Source: JBHIDQ01 sp046760155 | GTDB lineage: Bacteria > Chloroflexota > Dehalococcoidia > Dehalococcoidales > RBG-16-60-22 | Direction of reading: 5' to 3' | NCBI GenBank assembly: GCA_046760155.1 | Contig: JBHIDQ010000020.1 | Coordinates: 1 to 17,901, forward strand | DNA length: 17,901 nt | Made by a program: the position numbers and the translations under genes | Shown: positions 1-5,313 of the stretch, piece by piece | How the letters are laid out: every line of letters starts with the position of its first letter | How positions within the stretch are numbered: the stretch's first letter is position 1 | Notes under the pieces: model-generated | The model's input: only the letters and a program-made list of their open reading frames with translations | What the model was told of the DNA's origin: nothing | Databases searched by the model: none

Positions 1-49
1 GATCTCCACCGTGACAGGGTGGCATGTTAGTCCGCTACACCACGGGGCC
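1..49 (-). tRNA. tRNA-Asp (anticodon GTC), 3' part cut off by window edge
   Basis: Read on the minus strand from position 49: acceptor 5' strand GGCCCCG, TG, D-stem GTGT / ACAT with a GG-containing D-loop, anticodon stem CCACC / GGTGG enclosing loop CTGTCAC, so the anticodon is GTC (Asp). The variable loop starts and then the window ends, so the T-arm and acceptor 3' strand are missing. The fold is seen directly; only completeness is unknown. Confidence 0.93.
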
Positions 50-113
50 ATTCTGATCAGTAAAATTTCCGGGGACGATGATGCTACTACGGATTATCCT
101 TTTACTTAACTAG

Positions 114-142
114 AGTCTAACAAAGGTGATATACGGTGTCAA
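114..142 (-). promoter_or_regulatory. sigma70-type promoter for tRNA-Asp
   Basis: On the minus strand TTGACA (137-142) is followed after 17 bp by TAGACT (114-119). The -35 is perfect and the spacing ideal. Transcription would start near 107 and give a pre-tRNA leader of about 58 nt, to be removed by RNase P. Confidence 0.65.
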
Positions 143-225
143 GTTAGTGTAGGCGTCCAGCGGGGTGGTATCTGCAGTTTGTTAACCTGGCCGCGGTGAA
201 TAGCTAAGTAATTCTTCATCCAACA

Positions 226-254
226 TTGTTTCCATTTTGTATTTGTGGTATAAT
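226..254 (+). promoter_or_regulatory. promoter of the rpsF-ssb-rpsR cluster
   Basis: TTGTTT (226-231), a 17 bp spacer and a perfect TATAAT (249-254). The predicted start near 261 leaves a leader of only about 20 nt before the rpsF ATG at 282, so there is no room for a long autoregulatory leader upstream of rpsF. Positions 50-225 otherwise show only the divergent tRNA promoter. Confidence 0.7.
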
Positions 255-281
255 GAGCAATAAAATTTTTCTAGGGAACAA

Positions 282-617
282 ATGGCATCAAAAAACAATA
301 ATAAGGAAGAACTGAAGACTGAAGATAAGCAACTGCGTGATTACGAGTTGATATTTATTATTAGTCCAGAAGTTGAGGAAGAGACCCTCGAGGCTACGGT
401 TGGTAGTGTTACCCAGTTTATTACTGGCAAAGATGGCATTATTTCCGATGAAGAACGGTGGGGTAAAAGGAAACTGGCCTACCCGCTAAAACGTTTTCGG
501 GAGGGTAATTATGTGTTAACGCGGTTTAAGATGAGGCCTGTATGGAGCAAGGAACTGGAAGCGAGCTTGCAAATTTCCGAGGAGATTTTACGGCACCTGT
601 TGATTAAAATTAAGTAG
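282..617 (+). CDS. rpsF: 30S ribosomal protein S6
   Basis: 111 aa. S6 binds the central domain of 16S rRNA as a heterodimer with S18, which is encoded two genes downstream. After a charged N-terminal extension of about 18 residues rich in Asn, Lys and Glu, the S6 fold starts at RDYELIFIISPEV. It continues with the family-typical segments WGKRKLAYPLKRFREGNYVL and a final EEILRHLLIKIK. The ATG at 282 has AGGGA at 273-277 as Shine-Dalgarno. It is the first gene of the cluster with ssb and rpsR, the widespread rpsF-ssb-rpsR order. The extension is slightly unusual; the rest has ordinary family length. Identification is firm. Confidence 0.96.
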   Translation: MASKNNNKEELKTEDKQLRDYELIFIISPEVEEETLEATVGSVTQFITGKDGIISDEERWGKRKLAYPLKRFREGNYVLTRFKMRPVWSKELEASLQISEEILRHLLIKIK

Positions 618-630
618 TCAAATTGGGAGG

Positions 631-666
631 TTACCCGGCTCTCACGGATGTGTGGGTAGCGGGTAA
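631..666 (+). promoter_or_regulatory. stable hairpin between rpsF and ssb, just upstream of the ssb Shine-Dalgarno
   Basis: TTACCC (631-636) pairs with GGGTAA (661-666), G637 is bulged, GCT (638-640) pairs with AGC (658-660), T657 is bulged, and CTCAC (641-645) pairs with GTGGG/GTG-side bases 652-656 with one wobble around a 6 nt loop. This gives 14 pairs. No T-run follows, so it is not an intrinsic terminator. It touches the AAAGGAG (666-672) that serves ssb and so could tune ssb-rpsR translation. An S6:S18-binding role is possible but speculative. Confidence 0.5.
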
Positions 667-680
667 AAGGAGTTGTGATC

Positions 681-1142
681 ATGCCAAGTTTAAATAAAGT
701 GATCATTGTCGGGAATGTTGGAGGCGAACCGGAGATGCGGTTTACGCCTAACGGGAAGCCAGTAACCTCATTTCGCGTGGCCACTAATTGGGTGTCTACC
801 ACACCTGAGGGTGAACGAAAACAAGAGACGGAGTGGTTTAGTGTGGTGGCCTGGAATAAGTTGGCGGAACAGTGTAACCAGTTTCTCGCTAAGGGTCGGC
901 TGGTCTACGCTGAGGGCAGATTACATACTCGCACTTGGGAAAGCCAGGATGGGCAGCAACACTCCAGAACTGAGGTAATCGCCAACAAAGTAATCTTCCT
1001 TGATCGGCGAGGATTGTCGCCACTTCCTGAAGATAGGACAGAAGAAAGGGCAGAAGAAAAGACAGAAGAAAGTGCCACTACTGAGGGGAAGGTAGATGAA
1101 GGCGACACTGCTGCATTAGAGCCAGATGATATTCCATTTTAG
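681..1142 (+). CDS. ssb: single-stranded DNA-binding protein
   Basis: 153 aa. SSB coats single-stranded DNA in replication, repair and recombination. An N-terminal OB-fold (about residues 1-110) opens MPSLNKVIIVGNVGGEPEMR and contains WFSVVAWNKLAEQC and KGRLVYAEGRLHTRTW, all family-typical. An acidic, repetitive linker follows, then the conserved acidic tip DDIPF that recruits partner proteins. A GTG at 675 is in frame, but AAAGGAG at 666-672 lies only 2 nt from it and 8 nt from the ATG at 681, so the ATG is preferred. It lies between rpsF and rpsR as in most bacteria. Confidence 0.95.
   Translation: MPSLNKVIIVGNVGGEPEMRFTPNGKPVTSFRVATNWVSTTPEGERKQETEWFSVVAWNKLAEQCNQFLAKGRLVYAEGRLHTRTWESQDGQQHSRTEVIANKVIFLDRRGLSPLPEDRTEERAEEKTEESATTEGKVDEGDTAALEPDDIPF
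1037..1072 (+). repeat. three tandem 12 bp units in the SSB linker
   Basis: GACAGAAGAAAG, GGCAGAAGAAAA and GACAGAAGAAAG follow one another in frame and encode the (T/A)-E-E-(R/K) pattern of the disordered SSB linker. The near-identity of the units suggests slippage-type expansion. Confidence 0.75.
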
Positions 1143-1176
1143 GCATAAGTTAAAATTAAGACGAAAAGGGTAGTGC

Positions 1177-1473
1177 ATGGCGGAATCTAAAGAAGCCAAG
1201 AGTAAAAGATGGGTCAGGCCAAGATATATACCCAAGCGTAAGTTTTGTTCCTTTTGTAAAGATAAGACTGAAGTCATAGATTATAAAGAACCGGAGAAAC
1301 TGCGTCACTATATATCAGATAGAGGCAAGATTGTGCCTCGTCGCAAAAGTGGTACTTGCGCTAAGCATCAGCGCCTTTTGGCGTTGGCGGTAAAGAGAGC
1401 GCGGCATTTGGCTCTACTGCCGCATGCGCCAGTTCATGTTCGTGAGATAGAAGGGGCCGGTTTAAGGGATTAG
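1177..1473 (+). CDS. rpsR: 30S ribosomal protein S18
   Basis: 98 aa. S18 binds 16S rRNA next to S6. The basic N-terminus leads into RYIPKRKFCSFCKDK, then DYKEPEKLRHYISDRGKIVPRR and SGTCAKHQRLLALAVKRARHLALLP, the S18 signature region. CSFC together with a later C-x2-H suggests the zinc-binding (C+) version. The C-terminal tail, HAPVHVREIEGAGLRD, extends beyond the core. Shine-Dalgarno AAAAGGG (1164-1170) lies 6 nt before the ATG. Third gene of the rpsF cluster. The usual next gene, rplI (L9), is absent and rpmH follows instead. Confidence 0.95.
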   Translation: MAESKEAKSKRWVRPRYIPKRKFCSFCKDKTEVIDYKEPEKLRHYISDRGKIVPRRKSGTCAKHQRLLALAVKRARHLALLPHAPVHVREIEGAGLRD

Positions 1474-1488
1474 TTCCGATAAGTGAAT

Positions 1489-1530
1489 CCTCTCCTCTTT
1501 ATCCCCCCTTAATAGATGGAAAGAGGAAGG
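1489..1530 (+). promoter_or_regulatory. hairpin that would sequester a strong Shine-Dalgarno in the rpsR-rpmH gap
   Basis: CCTCTCCTCTTT (1489-1500) can pair with AAAGAGGAAGG (1520-1530): 11 pairs with one bulged C, around a 19 nt loop containing CCCCCC. The 3' arm is itself a strong Shine-Dalgarno ahead of an ATG at 1537. No T-run follows, so it is not a terminator. Structure is seen by pairing only; the role is inferred. Confidence 0.4.
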
Positions 1531-1556
1531 TAGTTTATGGCTACTAGGGAGTTAAA

Positions 1557-1697
1557 GTGCCAAAGCGGACTTATCAACCAAAGAAGATTCCAAGGAAACG
1601 AGAGCATGGTTTTCGGGCGAGAATGAGCACCCGGAGTGGACGCGCCATCCTAAAGGCAAGACGACTTAAAGGACGTAAGAGATTGACTGTGGTATAA
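1557..1697 (+). CDS. rpmH: 50S ribosomal protein L34
   Basis: 46 aa, the normal L34 size. The translation starts PKRTYQPKKIPRKREHGFRA, continues RMSTRSGRAILKARRLKGRK and ends RLTVV. This is the unmistakable L34 pattern of a short, highly basic protein of the large subunit. The start is GTG at 1557, preceded by AGGGAG (1546-1551) at 5 nt; no in-frame ATG precedes it. The gene is followed by rnpA after 36 nt, the near-universal rpmH-rnpA pair. A different-frame ATG at 1537 has a stronger Shine-Dalgarno but reads only 29 codons to 1626 and is not L34. Confidence 0.95.
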   Translation: MPKRTYQPKKIPRKREHGFRARMSTRSGRAILKARRLKGRKRLTVV

Positions 1698-1733
1698 GGC
1701 TAGAATTACTTATCTTGGTTAAGGGTGTGAGCA

Positions 1734-2096
1734 GTGAGGGGAGAGAAGTATCTGACTAGAGCAGCACAGTATACCTTAGTTTATCGTGAAGGTAACTCGT
1801 GGGTAAGTGATTTAGTGGTGATGAAGGCTTTACCTAATGGACTTACCATATCTCGATATGGCTTTTCGGTTAGTCGGCGCGTAGGTAAAGCAGTGGTGAG
1901 AAATAGAGTCAAGCGTTTGCTGCGCGAAATCTTACGGCTAACACCACTGCAACCAGGATGGGACATCATATTTATTGCTCGGCCTCTGGTGGCTGGTGCT
2001 AGCTATGCCAATCTTGAGAAATCAATTAAGGGTTTGTTATTCCGAGCCCGATTATTACTGGAGAAGTATGAAGAGGTTAGCCTTAGGACTAATTAG
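1734..2096 (+). CDS. rnpA: ribonuclease P protein component
   Basis: 120 aa. This is the small basic subunit of RNase P, which aids the catalytic RNA in removing tRNA 5' leaders. Family features visible are the N-terminal YLTRAAQYTLVYREGNSW, a central strand YGFSVSRRVGKAV and the RNR helix VVRNRVKRLLREI, followed by GWDIIFIARP. The start is GTG at 1734 with AGGGTG (1722-1727) about 6 nt upstream. Its 3' end overlaps the yidD start by 29 bp, indicating coupled expression. The order rpmH-rnpA-yidD-yidC-jag is conserved in many bacteria. Confidence 0.95.
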   Translation: MRGEKYLTRAAQYTLVYREGNSWVSDLVVMKALPNGLTISRYGFSVSRRVGKAVVRNRVKRLLREILRLTPLQPGWDIIFIARPLVAGASYANLEKSIKGLLFRARLLLEKYEEVSLRTN

Positions 2097-2277
2097 GCTC
2101 TATCAATTAACTCTTTCCCAAGTTATGTTATCATCCTGTCGCTTTGCCCCCAGTTGTTCTCAATATACCTATGAAGCTATTGCCAAGCACGGCTTTTGGA
2201 AAGGGGTATTCTTAGGCGTGAGGCGACTCGCTCGTTGTCACCCTTTACATGAAGGTGGCTATGACCCGGTGCCGTAA
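2068..2277 (+). CDS. yidD: membrane protein insertion efficiency factor YidD
   Basis: 69 aa. YidD is a small peripheral inner-membrane protein that helps YidC-dependent membrane insertion. After MKRLALGLIRLYQLTLSQ, an amphipathic helix, comes the family signature CRFAPSCSQYTYEAIAKHG, then RRLARCHPLHEGGYDPVP. The three conserved cysteines and the CHP..GG.DPVP ending are complete. The frame is open upstream to 1975, but that part lies inside rnpA; ATG at 2068 with GGAG at 2060-2063 matches the family start. It overlaps rnpA by 29 bp and precedes the propeller lipoprotein gene and yidC. Confidence 0.94.
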   Translation: MKRLALGLIRLYQLTLSQVMLSSCRFAPSCSQYTYEAIAKHGFWKGVFLGVRRLARCHPLHEGGYDPVP

Positions 2278-2342
2278 GACAGGGTGAAGTTTGCTTTTGT
2301 TTTGTCCTAGCTGGTCAACTTCTTATTAAGGGGAGTAAATAA

Positions 2343-3488
2343 GTGTCTTTGAGACGACTAATCATTAAGATACTGCTTCTGCTGGTGATGCTTCTGGTGC
2401 TCATCGGTGGACCAGCCGTTCTTGGCTGTAGAGGGGAGCTCACCGCCATAGCCAGGGGATGGTCAGGGGTGGTGATATCTGATGACACGCTATTTTTGGG
2501 TTCTATGGAGGGCAAGCTGGTCGCCATGGATAAATCCAGTCAAGACCGTCTCTGGCCGGATGTTCCTTTTGAGCCCAAGAAACAAACCGGTGGTTTTGGT
2601 TGTGCTGGTGCTCCTGAGACGGTAGCCATCTACGGTACTCCCGCCGTAACCGAAGAATTGGTCTATATCGCCGGCTACCATGGTAAACTTTATGCGGTTA
2701 ATGCCAAAACAGGTGCTTTAAGATGGGTATATCCTCGTGAGGGTTATTTTGATGGGCCTGTTATTGGTGGACCGACCGTATCTCAAGACAAGGTCTACAT
2801 TGGTTCCGCGGATGGGAAGCTTTACGCCTTAGATGCGGCTACTGGTGACCTTGAATGGGAGTTTGAGACTGGAGACAAGATTTGGTCAACACCATTGGCT
2901 GACGGAGATACGATTTACATTGGCTCCTTTGATAAGAAGCTCTATGCCCTGAGTGCCGTCGATGGCAGCAAAAAGTGGGCGTTTGAGACTAAAGGAGCGA
3001 TTGCCGCCACCCCTCTGGTCTCTGAGGGCACAGTTTATATTGGTTCCTTTGACCGGTATCTTTATGCCCTAGATGCTACTACTGGCAAAGAAAAATGGCC
3101 TAAGCCTTTTGGGGCCGAGAACTGGTTCTGGGCTCGCCCGGTGGCCTATAATGGTGTTATCTATGCCGGTTCCGTTGATCACAAGGTTTATGCCCTGAAG
3201 GCTGAGAACGGGAATAAAGTAGCCGAGTTTGACCTGGGCAGTCCAATTATCTCTTCGCCGGTTTTAGTTGATGGCACCATTATTGTTGCCTCGGAGGAAG
3301 GTCAGCTATACTCCTTGGATGCCGGGAATAAGCAGAAAAAGCGGTTAGTCGATCTGGAGGAAAAAATCCAGGCGCCGCTGGCGGCCATCAACGGGGTCGT
3401 CTATATCCATAGTGAAAAGGATGTCCTCTACGCCGTGGACGCTCGGTCAGGAGTGACCCTGTGGAGTCTTTCCTTGAAGAGTGAGTGA
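2343..3488 (+). CDS. PQQ-type beta-propeller lipoprotein (BamB-like)
   Basis: 381 aa. A Lys/Arg N-terminus and hydrophobic segment (about 6-27) end in VLGC with Cys29, a plausible lipobox, so the protein is probably lipid-anchored outside the membrane. The remainder consists of repeated PQQ-like blades with the pattern (V/I)YIGS-x-D-x-KLYALDA-x-(T/S)G-x-x-W, at least seven of them. This matches the WD/PQQ propeller of BamB and of quinoprotein dehydrogenases. No dehydrogenase active-site region is evident, so a scaffold or protein-binding role is more likely. The start is GTG at 2343 with AAGGGGAG (2328-2334) 8 nt upstream. It lies between yidD and yidC, 11 nt before yidC, suggesting a link to membrane-protein biogenesis. 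Exact function unknown. Confidence 0.85.
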   Translation: MSLRRLIIKILLLLVMLLVLIGGPAVLGCRGELTAIARGWSGVVISDDTLFLGSMEGKLVAMDKSSQDRLWPDVPFEPKKQTGGFGCAGAPETVAIYGTPAVTEELVYIAGYHGKLYAVNAKTGALRWVYPREGYFDGPVIGGPTVSQDKVYIGSADGKLYALDAATGDLEWEFETGDKIWSTPLADGDTIYIGSFDKKLYALSAVDGSKKWAFETKGAIAATPLVSEGTVYIGSFDRYLYALDATTGKEKWPKPFGAENWFWARPVAYNGVIYAGSVDHKVYALKAENGNKVAEFDLGSPIISSPVLVDGTIIVASEEGQLYSLDAGNKQKKRLVDLEEKIQAPLAAINGVVYIHSEKDVLYAVDARSGVTLWSLSLKSE

Positions 3489-3499
3489 GGTAGATTTCG

Positions 3500-4456
3500 T
3501 TGGATATTGGACAGATATGGGATTTAATTATCCTTTCGCCGATGATAAATGTCCTCATCATGGTGTCAGGGTATTTATTCCATAACTTCGGGTTGGCAAT
3601 TATTGCACTGACCATTATTGTTCGTTTAGTGACTTTACCACTTACCACGAAGCAGCTCAGGGCGACGAAAGCCATGCAAGAGCTTCAGCCCAAGATGGCT
3701 GAGCTTCAGCAAAAATACGGCAAGGATAGGGCAAAGCTGGCACAGGAGCAAATGCGGTTGTACAAAGAGTCTGGAGTAAGTCCGGCCGGTTGCATGCTGC
3801 CCATGTTAGTCCAGTTGCCTATCTGGATAGCCCTCTTCCAGTCAATTATAAGGGTTCTAGCCGTAACCCCTGAGGGTTTCCTGAACTTGGCTCGACACCT
3901 TTACTCCTCCTGGTCACAAGTATTTTCTCTGGTGCCCCTGAGTAGTAAGTTCCTGTGGCTGGACTTGGCGACACCAGATAAATTTCTCTTATTGCCAATT
4001 CTGGTTGGCGGCACTATGTGGCTGCAGCAGAAGATGGTAATGCCCAGGACTGCTGACCCCAGGCAACAGGCACAGAGTACGATGATGCTGTGGATGATGC
4101 CACTGATGTTCGCCTTCCTGACCACACAATTCCCCAGTGGTCTGGCTCTCTACTGGGTGATTTCCAATATCATTAGTATTGGTATCCAGTATTATATGAC
4201 CGGTTGGGGTAGTCTCCTTCCCGCCGCAGCCGGAAAAGTGGGTAGGGATAAGAAGTATATCGCGCGCATTACCAAGGTAGAAGAAAAACCGACCGATTAT
4301 GCTGATGTTGAGGCTGACGTTGGGGCTGATGTTGGCGCTGATATTGTGGAACAGAAGGTGACTCAGAAAGAAGATTTAGCCCGTGCCCGATATCCGACAA
4401 GCCTGAGAATGATCAAACGTCACCCGAAAAAGAGTAAACGTCCTAAGCGAAGATAA
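3500..4456 (+). CDS. yidC: membrane protein insertase YidC/Oxa1 family
   Basis: 318 aa. It inserts and folds membrane proteins, alone or with SecYEG. The conserved core starts with a transmembrane segment carrying the catalytic-groove arginine (R42 in ALTIIVRLVTLPL). A charged cytoplasmic hairpin follows (QELQPKMAELQQKYGKDRAK), then GVSPAGCMLPMLVQLPIWIALF, and later membrane segments including FPSGLALYWVISNIISIGIQYY. It lacks the large periplasmic P1 domain of proteobacterial YidC, as in Gram-positive and Oxa1-like forms. The tail is first acidic and repetitive, then very basic (KRHPKKSKRPKRR), as expected for ribosome contact. The start TTG at 3500 has GAGG at 3487-3490; an in-frame ATG at 3542 region would cut the first hydrophobic part. 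Confidence 0.94.
   Translation: MDIGQIWDLIILSPMINVLIMVSGYLFHNFGLAIIALTIIVRLVTLPLTTKQLRATKAMQELQPKMAELQQKYGKDRAKLAQEQMRLYKESGVSPAGCMLPMLVQLPIWIALFQSIIRVLAVTPEGFLNLARHLYSSWSQVFSLVPLSSKFLWLDLATPDKFLLLPILVGGTMWLQQKMVMPRTADPRQQAQSTMMLWMMPLMFAFLTTQFPSGLALYWVISNIISIGIQYYMTGWGSLLPAAAGKVGRDKKYIARITKVEEKPTDYADVEADVGADVGADIVEQKVTQKEDLARARYPTSLRMIKRHPKKSKRPKRR
4301..4348 (+). repeat. four tandem 12 bp units in the yidC tail
   Basis: GCTGATGTTGAG, GCTGACGTTGGG, GCTGATGTTGGC and GCTGATATTGTG lie head to tail in frame and encode Ala-Asp-Val/Ile-x repeats in the cytoplasmic tail of YidC, between the last membrane segment and the basic C-terminus. Confidence 0.8.
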
Positions 4457-4473
4457 TTACAGTGAGGTAATTG

Positions 4474-4974
4474 ATGGAGATGCCCGCAGATAAGGATGAC
4501 ATCACTGAGGTAGCCAAGAGCGTTCTGGAAAGACTGCTTGACTTGATGGGAGTACCGGCTTCCGTTACCCCGTTCCCTGAATTTCCGGCCGGGGGAGAGG
4601 CTGGGACTACCGGTTCGATAATGCTGAATGTGGAAGGTGAAGACCTGGGCATTTTGATTGGGCGGCGGGGGCAGACCCTTTCCTGTCTGCAGTATCTGGT
4701 TCGGCTTATTGTCGGTCATCAGACGAAAGTATGGCTGCCGATAGTAATTGATGTCGAAGGCTACAAGCAGCGTCGCCGTAATGCCCTGCAGGCTTTGGCT
4801 TTACGAATCGCCGAGCAGGTAAAGACTAGGCAGTCATCTTTTACCTTGGAACCGATGCCCGCTTTTGATCGGCGTATCATCCACCTTGCCTTAGCTGACC
4901 ATCCTGATGTTATCACTGAGAGCAGTGGTGAGGGAGAAGCACGTCGGGTAGTTATTCTGCCCAAAGAGCAATAA
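4474..4974 (+). CDS. jag: Jag/KhpB-like RNA-binding protein (KH-R3H)
   Basis: 166 aa. Jag (KhpB) is a cytoplasmic RNA-binding protein encoded next to yidC in many bacteria. In Gram-positives it is linked to cell-wall synthesis and cell-size control. Visible parts: an acidic N-terminal stretch with KSVLERLLDLMGVPASV; a KH domain with the loop LGILIGRRGQTLSCLQYLV, containing GxxG-type GRRG; and an R3H domain with LEPMPAFDRRIIHLALADH. The N-terminal Jag_N domain is absent, so this is the short form. ATG at 4474 sits 6 nt after GAGG (4464-4467); a TTG one codon earlier is also possible. It is the last gene of the left cluster. Confidence 0.92.
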   Translation: MEMPADKDDITEVAKSVLERLLDLMGVPASVTPFPEFPAGGEAGTTGSIMLNVEGEDLGILIGRRGQTLSCLQYLVRLIVGHQTKVWLPIVIDVEGYKQRRRNALQALALRIAEQVKTRQSSFTLEPMPAFDRRIIHLALADHPDVITESSGEGEARRVVILPKEQ

Positions 4975-4980
4975 GCCTGA

Positions 4981-5009
4981 TTGACTTGCTTTTTTAAGTG
5001 TGCTAACCT
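4981..5009 (+). promoter_or_regulatory. promoter of the ileS T-box transcript
   Basis: TTGACT (4981-4986), a 17 bp spacer and TAACCT (5004-5009). The predicted start near 5016 is just ahead of the conserved T-box beginning at 5023. The -10 is weak (3 of 6), but placement fits the leader. Confidence 0.5.
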
Positions 5010-5019
5010 TAGCAGGAAA

Positions 5020-5296
5020 AGCAGTGACGGAGACGAGTAGGGAAGATAATAGGCACCCAGCGAGTCTGGTATGGTGGAAGCAGATGTGGCCGACTTCCTG
5101 AAAATCCCTCCCGAGCCGCCAACCGAACCGTAGTCAGGCAAAGCCTGACCCTTAGTAGGCTTGGCCGGTGGCGTCAGCCGTTATCCCAGACGAGGGCATC
5201 TGGGTGTGCCCTTAAGAAGTGCCCCGATGATTCGGGGAAATAGGGTGGTACCACGGGTTTGTTAATTCCCGTCCCTAGGGGCGGGGATTTTTGTTT
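5020..5296 (+). promoter_or_regulatory. T-box riboswitch, isoleucine type, upstream of ileS
   Basis: The leader has the canonical start AGTGACGGAGACGAGTAG (5023-5040). The Stem I apical motifs follow: AGCGAG at 5059-5064 region and GGTGGAAGC after it. The specifier loop GAAAATCC has ATC at 5104-5106, an Ile codon. Extra hairpins follow, including a perfect GTCAGGC-AAA-GCCTGAC (5133-5149) and a CCCCGA/TCGGGG stem (5222-5237). The T-box core AGGGTGGTACCACGG (5242-5256) contains TGGT (5246-5249), which pairs with an NCCA end carrying discriminator A, as in tRNA-Ile. The terminator follows. Uncharged tRNA-Ile should stabilise the antiterminator and allow ileS transcription. The 340 bp between jag and ileS is fully explained by this leader. 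Confidence 0.93.
5266..5296 (+). terminator. T-box intrinsic terminator before ileS
   Basis: TTCCCGTCC pairs with GGGCGGGGA (5266-5274 with 5279-5287) around a CTAG-type loop, followed by ATTTTTGTTT. It competes with the T-box antiterminator helix for the CCCGT strand. Confidence 0.88.
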
Positions 5297-5313
5297 CGAA
5301 GGAGTTTTTGCTT

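Noticed and set aside
1975..2067. Upstream in-frame extension of yidD
   Set aside because: It lies wholly inside rnpA in another frame and gives a non-family N-terminus; ATG 2068 fits YidD.
2290..2330. Internal promoter before the propeller gene (TTGTCC-16-TATTAA)
   Set aside because: Poor -35 and short spacer; cannot be separated from chance in an AT-rich gap.
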